From Candidatus Baltobacteraceae bacterium (GTDB lineage: Bacteria > Vulcanimicrobiota > Vulcanimicrobiia > Vulcanimicrobiales > Vulcanimicrobiaceae), in contig DATBTN010000023.1 in NCBI GenBank assembly GCA_036559195.1, positions 1 through 45,934 of the forward strand: 45,934 nt of DNA, read 5' to 3'. Below the pieces are notes generated by a model. The model ran no database searches. It was given only the letters and a program-made list of their open reading frames with translations, and was not told where the DNA came from. Shown one piece after another: positions 40,041 through 45,934 of the stretch. Within the stretch, counting starts at the first letter, position 1; each line of letters starts with the position of its first letter. A program made the position numbers and the translations under genes.

Positions 40041-40388
40041 ATGAGTGAACGTTCCGCCGAGAAACATGAGGATTTCGTGCGGCTGCCCGAAGCGGATCGC
40101 ATCCCGCCGGGCGGATCGCGCGCCTATACCGTCGGCCGGCACGAGGTCGCGCTCTTCAACATCGCGGGCGAGTTCTACGCCCTCGAGAACAGCTGCCCGC
40201 ACCAAGGCGCTCCAATCGTCGATGGTTGGCTAGAGGGGTCCCTCGTGACCTGTCCGTGGCATGCGTGGTGCTTCGACGTGCGCACCGGGGCGATGACTCT
40301 TGGGGAGTTTGCCACTATCGATCGCTACGCCGTTCGCCGGGGGACGGACGGGGCGGTCTTCGTCAGCAGGGAGCCGATCCGGTCATGA
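40041..40388 (+). CDS. Rieske-type [2Fe-2S] ferredoxin, NirD-like
   Basis: A 115-residue soluble Rieske protein. The cluster ligands are C52 and H54 (SCPHQGAPI) and C71 and H74 (VTCPWHAWCF). There is no membrane helix, so it is not the bc1 subunit. It resembles the ferredoxin of dioxygenases or the NirD subunit of nitrite reductase. Its reductase is not nearby. It ends in an ATGA overlap (40385-40388) with the helix-turn-helix gene, so the two are coupled. Confidence 0.9.
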   Translation: MSERSAEKHEDFVRLPEADRIPPGGSRAYTVGRHEVALFNIAGEFYALENSCPHQGAPIVDGWLEGSLVTCPWHAWCFDVRTGAMTLGEFATIDRYAVRRGTDGAVFVSREPIRS

Positions 40389-40891
40389 ATACCCACCAAT
40401 CAGCCTGGGACGGCACGCGCGGAACCGCCGGCGGCACGCAGTTCGGCGCGAGCCTCAAGGCCTTCGCCGCCGAGCGGGAGATCGACGATGCCCGCCTGGC
40501 CGTAGCCGCCGGCCTCACCGTGCCCGAACTCGCGGAGGTCTTCGAGGGGGGACGCCGGCTTGGCATCAGCGCGCTCGCGCGGCTCGTAACGGTGCTGCGC
40601 ACCAAGCCGATCGAATTCATGCAGCGTACGGACATCCTCTCGCTTGCCGCCTACGCCTTCGGTTTAGACCCACTCTATTTCTTGCCCGAGGGCCAGTTGC
40701 GCTACGACGCCCGAATCTATATGCGCGAGATCAACCCGCGCCACGCGGTGCCCGAGAACGACATGACGCGCCGCAATCCCACGATTAAGGCGCTCGCCGA
40801 GGACCCGCTACTCGATCCGCTGGGCAAAATCGAATTAGAGCTGGCTTATCTCCTCCGTACGGCTATCCAAGAAACCGGCGGGACGCTGTGA
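40385..40891 (+). CDS. XRE-like helix-turn-helix protein of unknown function
   Basis: A 168-residue cytosolic protein. Residues about 20-75 (FGASLKAFAAEREIDDARLAVAAGLTVPELAEVFEGGRRLGISALARLVTVLRT) resemble a Cro/C1 helix-turn-helix. The remainder (DILSLAAYAFGLDPLYFLPEGQLRYDARIYMREINP, DPLLDPLGKIELELAYLLRTAIQE) has no known domain. It is coupled to the Rieske gene, so it may regulate it or act with it. The identity is uncertain. Confidence 0.6.
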   Translation: MNTHQSAWDGTRGTAGGTQFGASLKAFAAEREIDDARLAVAAGLTVPELAEVFEGGRRLGISALARLVTVLRTKPIEFMQRTDILSLAAYAFGLDPLYFLPEGQLRYDARIYMREINPRHAVPENDMTRRNPTIKALAEDPLLDPLGKIELELAYLLRTAIQETGGTL

Positions 40892-40927
40892 CCGGGAGCG
40901 CGCGAGCGGTCCAGAGAATCGAGCCGG

Positions 40928-41497
40928 ATGCAATCAGTGGAAGGTAAGCGCATCGCCGCCCTCATCGGCGATGGTTTTGAAGAATCGGAACTCATCGAAC
41001 CCCGGCGCGCGCTCGAGGAAGCCGGCGCTATCGTCACGATCGTCGGTATCGACGAGAAAGCGCTCCAAAAAATTCGAGGCAAACGCGGGCTGGACGACGG
41101 CACGAGCGTGAAGGCCGAAGAACTCGTTGCCGATTGTACGGCCGACGACTTCGACGCGCTGCTCGTACCCGGCGGGAGTTCTCCGGATCACATTCGGATG
41201 AACAAGGACGTGCAGCGTTTCGTTCGCGAGTTCGACGGCGCGAAGAAACCAATGTTCGTGATCTGCCACGGTCCCCAGGTGTTGATTTCCGCGCAACTCG
41301 TGCGCGGTCGCCAGCTGACCGGGTTCCCGGCGATCGCCGACGACATTCGCAACGCCGGCGGTTTGTTTCGCGATCAGGCCGTCGTGCAAGACAGCAACTG
41401 GGTCACGTCGCGTACTCCCGACGATCTCTCGCAATTCAATCGCGCGATCCTCGAGAAACTCGCCACCACCTCCCCCGCCACCACCCTGTCATCCTGA
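40928..41497 (+). CDS. DJ-1/PfpI-family protein
   Basis: A 189-residue class I glutamine-amidotransferase-like protein. The nucleophile elbow is VICHGPQ (C113, H114) and E18 lies in GDGFEESELIEP. LLVPGGSSPDHIR supplies the oxyanion region. Members are deglycases, chaperones or proteases under stress. The frame stops at 41497; the last codons (LSS, stop) lie inside a copy of the extragenic repeat, which thus supplies the stop codon. ATG 40928 is the usual family start. Confidence 0.9.
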   Translation: MQSVEGKRIAALIGDGFEESELIEPRRALEEAGAIVTIVGIDEKALQKIRGKRGLDDGTSVKAEELVADCTADDFDALLVPGGSSPDHIRMNKDVQRFVREFDGAKKPMFVICHGPQVLISAQLVRGRQLTGFPAIADDIRNAGGLFRDQAVVQDSNWVTSRTPDDLSQFNRAILEKLATTSPATTLSS

Positions 41498-41527
41498 GCC
41501 TGTCGAAGGACGAGCCTGTCGAAGGAA
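41487..41527. repeat. Extragenic repeat copy overlapping the PfpI gene end
   Basis: TGTCATCCTGAGCCTGTCGAAGGA (41487-41510) followed by a half copy CGAGCCTGTCGAAGGA. The TGA stop of the PfpI gene (41495-41497) is inside the first copy. Same family as at 37.4 and 39.4 kb. Confidence 0.75.
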
Positions 41528-41535
41528 ACAGCCCG

Positions 41536-42225
41536 CTACGGCACGGGGTCGTAGCGGGCTAACGCTTCACCGTATTGGCGTAAGGCTGCGAAGCCGACGA
41601 TCGCGCTAAAGATGAGGACCGACGCAACGCCGAGGGCGTCGTCGTAATGCCCGCGCAACGCTACGGGCGGGCGCAGCGTGTCGGCGTACACCGTTAAAAC
41701 GTACGAAACCGAAGCCGTCACCCAGGCGAACGCGATATAGAGATAGCGTGACGCGCCGCGGCGCAGCGTGGCCGAGCACGCGACGAGCGTGCTCGCGTTC
41801 ACGGAGGCGAGTGCGAGCGCGAAAAACGCCGGCGGCGCGGCAAAACCGGTGAGAAATTGTACGAACCAATAGACCAGCGATGCGATCGTCACGATGACGC
41901 ACGGAACCAGCGCCGTCGCGCGCGCGAGTTCGCGACCATAGAGCGGCGCGCTCTCTTCGCAGAGTTCTAGTTCGCGCAGTCGCCCCGCGCCGCGTTGCGC
42001 GGCCGCAACGACGATGCCGGTGAGCGTGCCGAAGAAGATGAGTCCCGCCATCCACGTGGCGCGCGCCGCGAGGTCGCCCGCGAGACGGTCGTGCAGCGAC
42101 GCGAGGATCGCGTGCGGCTGAACGAACGCGACCACCGCCGAAGCCGTGCAAACGTACGCGATGAGCCGCATCTCCTTACGCAGCCGCGTCGCAACGATCG
42201 CTCGAATCGCGGTTCCCCGACTCAT
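41536..42225 (-). CDS. Putative ABC-type permease, CcmB-like topology
   Basis: A 229-residue membrane protein with about six helices (near 22-40, 55-75, 105-125, 130-155, 165-180, 198-215). The cytoplasmic start (MSRGTAIRAIVATRLRKEMR) and the ELELCEESAPLYGRELARA loop after helix two are like CcmB and other ABC-2 permeases. It overlaps the degenerate ATPase gene by ATGA (42222-42225), so the two probably form a complex. Cargo unknown. Two copies of this type of pair are in the window; the other (15.5-18.1 kb) has an intact ATPase. Confidence 0.72.
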   Translation of the reverse strand: MSRGTAIRAIVATRLRKEMRLIAYVCTASAVVAFVQPHAILASLHDRLAGDLAARATWMAGLIFFGTLTGIVVAAAQRGAGRLRELELCEESAPLYGRELARATALVPCVIVTIASLVYWFVQFLTGFAAPPAFFALALASVNASTLVACSATLRRGASRYLYIAFAWVTASVSYVLTVYADTLRPPVALRGHYDDALGVASVLIFSAIVGFAALRQYGEALARYDPVP

Positions 42226-42794
42226 AGCGGCACCGATTCGCGGGCTCGAGACGCGGCGAACAGCTCCGCCTCGCGCGCCGACACGTGCGTCGAAAAGACG
42301 GCGCTCGAATTTGCAACGGCCATAATCTGCGGAGCGTAGGCGGCCTGCGGCCGATCGAGCACGAGCAACGCCGGGTGCGCGAGCATCGCGCCGACCAACG
42401 GATAGGCGAAGGCCTCGTGCACGCCGTCGAGGGCTGCGAGCAGCCTCGTCGCGCGCGCGAGGCTGGGCTCGCGTTCGAGACCCCAGAGTTTTGCGCGGTA
42501 GTCGATGTATGCGGCAAAGGTCGCGAACTCGTGCGGAACCGCTTCGTGCGGCACGTACCCCACGATGCGCTTCACCTGAACGGGCTGGATGCGCGGATCG
42601 AACTCACCGATGAAGATGCGGCCGGTCGTCGCCTTCACGATGCCCGCCGCCATCAGCGCGACGGTCGCAGCCTCGCGTGCATTTGCGAACGTACGCGCCG
42701 CGCGCGCGCCCGCCACGAGCGAGACGGTGAGCGGCATGACGATCGTCTCGCCTGCGCGCGCGAACGTTGCGTCGCGCATTTCGAGCAGCGTCAC
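42222..42794 (-). CDS. Degenerate ABC ATPase-like protein without a Walker A motif
   Basis: A 190-residue protein with ABC ATPase shape. After strand AGARAARTFANAREAATVALMAAGIV the P-loop GxxGxGK[ST] is absent (ANAREAAT at about 37-44). The Q-loop region QPVQVKRIVGYVPHE is kept. The signature LSGGQ is missing. Walker B is LLVLDRP (143-149), with R in place of the catalytic E. FSTH (167-170) keeps the switch histidine. It should not bind or hydrolyse ATP normally. As it overlaps the permease gene it may be a regulatory or structural partner. It starts 1 base after the nicotinate phosphoribosyltransferase gene. Confidence 0.75.
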   Translation of the reverse strand: MTLLEMRDATFARAGETIVMPLTVSLVAGARAARTFANAREAATVALMAAGIVKATTGRIFIGEFDPRIQPVQVKRIVGYVPHEAVPHEFATFAAYIDYRAKLWGLEREPSLARATRLLAALDGVHEAFAYPLVGAMLAHPALLVLDRPQAAYAPQIMAVANSSAVFSTHVSAREAELFAASRARESVPL

Positions 42795-42795
42795 G

Positions 42796-43872
42796 CTACG
42801 CGACCACGCGTTCGAGACGCGGGTTCGGGCGTTCGGGGCGCCCGACTTTGTGACACTCTTGCCATTGCCCGCTGTGTTGAATCGCGACGATATCGGCGGT
42901 GAAATCGAATCGCCCGGATCCGTCGAAAAACGCGCTTCCGACCGCGTAGCCGTCGACGGGCACGCGATCGCGCTCGAACGCCGAGATACGCGCGGGATCG
43001 AACCCGCCGCTGACGACGATGCGTACGCCGGTGAATCCCTCGGCGTCGAGCGCGTTGCGAACGTTCCAGACCAATTGCGGAATCACGCCGGTGGGTTTGA
43101 ACGTGCCCATCTCGTTCCAGATCGACTTGTCGACCAGCGTCCCCGACGTGTCGAGCCGCACGCCCCAGAGACGCTCGCCGAGCGCGCGCGCGACGGCGAG
43201 GCTCGTTCCCACGCAATCGTTATCGAAATCGACAAGCGAGATCACGTTGACCGACGGGTCGACGTATTCGGCGAACTTGAGCGTCGCCAAAACGGTGTCG
43301 CCGTCGTAGGCCGCGATCAAAGCGTGCGGTACGGTTCCCATTCCGCGAGCGCCCCACCATTCGGCGTTGGCATCGGTCGAGACGCCGAGCGCTCCGGAGA
43401 TATACGCCGCATATCCGTCGCCGGTCTGCACCAAATGGTGATCGAAACGAGCGGGAAAGAACAGCACCTGTTTGCCGCCGGCCGCCGCAACGATCGAGCG
43501 CGCGTTGGTTGCGATCCGCGTTCGGCGCGAGAGGACGCCCAGGTACGGCGTTTCCAAATGCGCGAAGCGCGCGTAGTCGCCCTCGATGGTCAGCACCGTT
43601 TCGTATGGGGCGATCGAGTCGCCGTCGTGCAGCGCCGCGACCGTCAGGTGTTCCCATCCGTCGCTGCAGAGCCGCAAAATGGCGAGCGCTTCGTCGATCC
43701 CGCAAAGCACCGCATGGTCGCGCTGAAAAATCTGCATGCGCACAACCGGATGGTGGTCGTCGCTCACGAGAATCTGGCGCGCGCGGTTGAAATAGGTATC
43801 GGAGTAATACCCCTCGCGCATCTTCTCGACCGGCAGATTGAAGATCTCCGGCCGCAGTCGAGTCTTCGGCAC
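42796..43872 (-). CDS. Nicotinate phosphoribosyltransferase-like enzyme
   Basis: A 358-residue type II phosphoribosyltransferase. Seen: FNLPVEKMREGYYSDTYFNRARQIL at the N-terminus, LETPYLGVLSRRTRIATNARSIVAAAGGKQVLFFPARFDHHLVQTGDG in the middle, and IVVSGGFDPARISAFE with VDGYAVGSAFFDG at the phosphate site. It makes nicotinate mononucleotide from nicotinate and PRPP, or is a close relative (quinolinate type). GTG 43872 follows AGGACGGG. It is followed after 1 base by the degenerate ABC gene, an odd context for an NAD enzyme. Confidence 0.88.
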   Translation of the reverse strand: MPKTRLRPEIFNLPVEKMREGYYSDTYFNRARQILVSDDHHPVVRMQIFQRDHAVLCGIDEALAILRLCSDGWEHLTVAALHDGDSIAPYETVLTIEGDYARFAHLETPYLGVLSRRTRIATNARSIVAAAGGKQVLFFPARFDHHLVQTGDGYAAYISGALGVSTDANAEWWGARGMGTVPHALIAAYDGDTVLATLKFAEYVDPSVNVISLVDFDNDCVGTSLAVARALGERLWGVRLDTSGTLVDKSIWNEMGTFKPTGVIPQLVWNVRNALDAEGFTGVRIVVSGGFDPARISAFERDRVPVDGYAVGSAFFDGSGRFDFTADIVAIQHSGQWQECHKVGRPERPNPRLERVVA

Positions 43873-43952
43873 CCCGTCCTATTAGGTTGGCCGGCAGAGC
43901 GGGCCTCGTTTTTCGTAGCCGGGAAGGCCTGGGCTGCGTCGAAAGAGCCCTG

Positions 43953-45683
43953 GTGGTCTCTAATGCGGACGTCGCTCGAACGCTCCTACGCATCCGAACG
44001 CTCATGGAGCTGGCGGGCGAGACGTTTTTCAAGTTCATGGCCTACGAACGCGCGGCCGCGACGATCGAGAACGCCCAACCCGTCGCCGAACTCGTCAGTT
44101 CGGGCGAGCTGAAGGCGCTGCCGGGCATTGGGAAATCGATCGCGGTGACGATCGAGGAAATCGTGCGCACCGGCACGTCGGCGCACCTGGAGGAGCTGCA
44201 GCAGCGATTTCCGCCGACGATCTTCGAGGTGCTCGATGTATCCGGCATCGGCGTTAAAACGGCCGCGATGTTTTGGGAGAAATTCGGGATCGGTTCGCTC
44301 GCCGATCTCGAACGCGCGATCGACGACGGCACGCTCGCGACGGCACCGCGTCTGGGTCCAAAGTCGCTCGAGAACATCAAACGCGGTATCCTCGCGTTTA
44401 AAGGGCGCTCGCACCGAACGCCTCTCGCGCTCGCGCTGCGCATCGCAAACGACGCGATGGGGTATCTGCAAGACGGGCCGCCGCTGCATCGGTTAACGTG
44501 CGCGGGAAGCGTGCGTCGCGCGGAGGTTACCGTCGGCGACATCGACATCGTCTGCACGTCGGATGAAGCCGCGCGAGTGATCGAGCATTTTACGAAGTGG
44601 GAGCGCGCGCACGCCGTGCTCGGCGAGGGCCCGACCAAAGCGAGCATCTGGCTCGAGGGCGGTCTTCAAATCGATCTGCGCGTCCTGCCCGACAATCTCT
44701 ATGGGAATCTTCTGCAGCATTTCACCGGCAGCCGCGAGCACAACATTCAACTGCGCGAGCACGCCGTGCGCAAAGGCGTACGCGTGAGCGAGAACGGGAT
44801 ACTCGAGCTTGCGACCGGCAAGGTCACTACGTGCACGGATGAAGAGCAAGTCTACGCCGCACTCGGGATGCAGTTCGTGCCGCCCGAGCTGCGCAGCGGA
44901 ATCGGGGAAGTCGATCTCGCGCTCGCCGGTACGCTTCCGGCGTTGCTCGAACTCGCCGACGTGCGCGGCGATTTTCACATGCACTGCACCTGGAGCGACG
45001 GAATCGATTCGCTCGACGAGATGATTGCTGCGGCTGCCGCTCGCGGCTACGAGTATCATTCGATCTCCGATCATTCACACGGGCGCGGCGCGACCTACGG
45101 CCTCTCGGCCGAGAAACTGCGCGAGCAACGCGCGCAGGTCCGCGCGATCGGCGACCGTTACGGCGTGCGAACGCTCTGCAGCAGCGAAGTGGACATCCTG
45201 CCCGACGGGTCGCTCGATTTCCCGAACGATCAGCTGGCGGAGCTCGATATCGTCGTTGCGAGCGTTCACGATGCGTTCAATCAATCGCGCGACGAGATGA
45301 CGCGCCGGCTGATCCGCGCTTGCGAGAATCCGTTCGTCAACATCATCGGCCATCCGACCGGACGGATGATCGATCGATTCGCGGGCTACGAATTCGATTA
45401 CGATGTCGTATTTTCGGCGGCCGCACGAACCGGCACCGCCCTCGAAATCGACGGTCAAGAACTGCGCCTGGATCTGCCGGCCTCGCTCGCGCGCCGCGCG
45501 CACGGCTTCGGCGTGACCTTCACCGTCGATAGCGACGCGCATCAAACCGGCCAACTCGCGAACGTTGCGCTCGCCGTGGGTCAAGCGCGACGCGCGGGGC
45601 TGGGAAAGGCCGACGTTTTGAACACCCGCACGCTCGAAGACGTGCTTGCTTTCGTGCGCCACAAGCGCGAGCGCGCGTCGTGA
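43953..45683 (+). CDS. polX: Bacterial family X DNA polymerase with PHP domain
   Basis: A 576-residue repair polymerase, about the usual length. The N-terminal helix-hairpin-helix domain has LPGIGKSIAVTIEEIV and VSGIGVKTAAMFWEKFGI. The palm has CAGSVRRAEVTVGDIDIV (two catalytic aspartates) and LQIDLRVLP (third). The PHP exonuclease domain has FHMHCTWSDG, SISDHS, SSEVDIL, ASVHDAF, IIGHPTGRM and VDSDAH. GTG 43953 with GAAAGAG before it fits the family start. It overlaps the next gene by GTGA. It acts in gap filling in base excision repair and end joining. Confidence 0.95.
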   Translation: MVSNADVARTLLRIRTLMELAGETFFKFMAYERAAATIENAQPVAELVSSGELKALPGIGKSIAVTIEEIVRTGTSAHLEELQQRFPPTIFEVLDVSGIGVKTAAMFWEKFGIGSLADLERAIDDGTLATAPRLGPKSLENIKRGILAFKGRSHRTPLALALRIANDAMGYLQDGPPLHRLTCAGSVRRAEVTVGDIDIVCTSDEAARVIEHFTKWERAHAVLGEGPTKASIWLEGGLQIDLRVLPDNLYGNLLQHFTGSREHNIQLREHAVRKGVRVSENGILELATGKVTTCTDEEQVYAALGMQFVPPELRSGIGEVDLALAGTLPALLELADVRGDFHMHCTWSDGIDSLDEMIAAAAARGYEYHSISDHSHGRGATYGLSAEKLREQRAQVRAIGDRYGVRTLCSSEVDILPDGSLDFPNDQLAELDIVVASVHDAFNQSRDEMTRRLIRACENPFVNIIGHPTGRMIDRFAGYEFDYDVVFSAAARTGTALEIDGQELRLDLPASLARRAHGFGVTFTVDSDAHQTGQLANVALAVGQARRAGLGKADVLNTRTLEDVLAFVRHKRERAS

Positions 45684-45934
45684 TCTCCACTATTTGGGCC
45701 GATTGTGCCGACGGCGTGCTAACCGGCGCGCGCAGTTGTGGAGCGAAGGGCGATGCCGTCGTCTACGTTCACGGCGTGGGTTCGACCGCAGCTATCTGGG
45801 ACTATCAACTGCGCGCGTTTGGCGACTCGTACCAAAACCTAGCCATCGAATTGCGCGGAAACGGCGTCGCGAAGCCGGAGCCCGATCCGGCCTGGATCAC
45901 GCGCGCCGGATTCGTCAACGACGTTCTCGCCATC
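45680..45934 (+). CDS. Alpha/beta-hydrolase, N-terminal part only
   Basis: An 85-codon fragment cut by the window edge. GTG 45680 overlaps the PolX stop. The strand and oxyanion motif VVYVHGVGSTAAIWDYQL and the following LAIELRGNG are typical of the esterase/haloperoxidase group. The catalytic serine lies beyond the window. It is coupled to polX, though a shared function is unlikely. Confidence 0.8.
   Translation, partial: MISTIWADCADGVLTGARSCGAKGDAVVYVHGVGSTAAIWDYQLRAFGDSYQNLAIELRGNGVAKPEPDPAWITRAGFVNDVLAI

Noticed and set aside
42589..44112. A 507-codon plus-strand frame across the ABC and phosphoribosyltransferase region
   Set aside because: Antisense to two recognisable genes and no fold pattern of its own.

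Overview
The window is about 46 kb of GC-rich (roughly 60-65%) chromosome from a diderm bacterium: it has outer-membrane beta-barrels, a TonB-type receptor, many lipoproteins and Sec signal peptides. The mix fits an uncultivated, Eremiobacterota-like (WPS-2) lineage: UbiA/UbiD quinone genes, a split transketolase, DUF5916 barrels, ToxR-like wHTH-TPR regulators and many small secreted cupredoxins. That placement is inference from gene content only. No rRNA, tRNA, CRISPR array, integrase or transposase was seen.

Layout. 0-5 kb: a VOC protein with a probable frameshift, DUF1801, a winged-helix/nucleotidyltransferase pair behind a promoter with a perfect inverted repeat, an ATP-grasp ligase, a secreted trypsin-like protease, DUF1697 and a cupredoxin. 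5-8.3 kb: lipid kinase, aldo/keto reductase, and a NirK-like copper lipoprotein with an SRPBCC-like partner. 8.3-8.8 kb: a lower-GC island with two hairpins, an unannotated 53-codon gene and a perfect 18-bp palindrome. 8.8-15.5 kb: MFS exporter, DUF5916 barrel, divergent wHTH-TPR regulator, and an M48-like/RDD membrane protein. 15.5-18.3 kb: an operon of a 39-codon gene, a YtrA-type GntR repressor, an ABC ATPase, a permease and a small coupled ORF. 18.3-22 kb: UbiD-UbiA and a periplasmic binding protein. 22-28.3 kb: a long minus-strand cluster running small secreted protein, TPR protein, cupredoxin lipoprotein, SCO, second cupredoxin lipoprotein, CxxCH barrel, response regulator, histidine kinase, OsmC. 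It faces a TonB-type receptor. 30-38 kb: SDR, pnp, gamma-glutamyltransferase, split transketolase, an extragenic repeat block and rpsO. 38-46 kb: thioesterase, SDR, lipoprotein, Rieske ferredoxin, XRE-like protein, PfpI/DJ-1, an ABC pair with a degenerate ATPase, nicotinate phosphoribosyltransferase-like enzyme, PolX, and the start of an alpha/beta-hydrolase.

The most unusual signal is that two tiny genes 7 kb apart (8454-8615 minus; 15664-15783 plus) encode peptides sharing G-x-F-x-GWGPKV at or near the C-terminus. Each lies beside an exporter (MFS; GntR-regulated ABC). They may be a new family of short exported or signalling peptides. A second candidate system is the copper/heme secretion cluster at 23.5-28.3 kb, with overlapping genes, its own two-component system and a 175-bp element with 27-bp perfect inverted ends.
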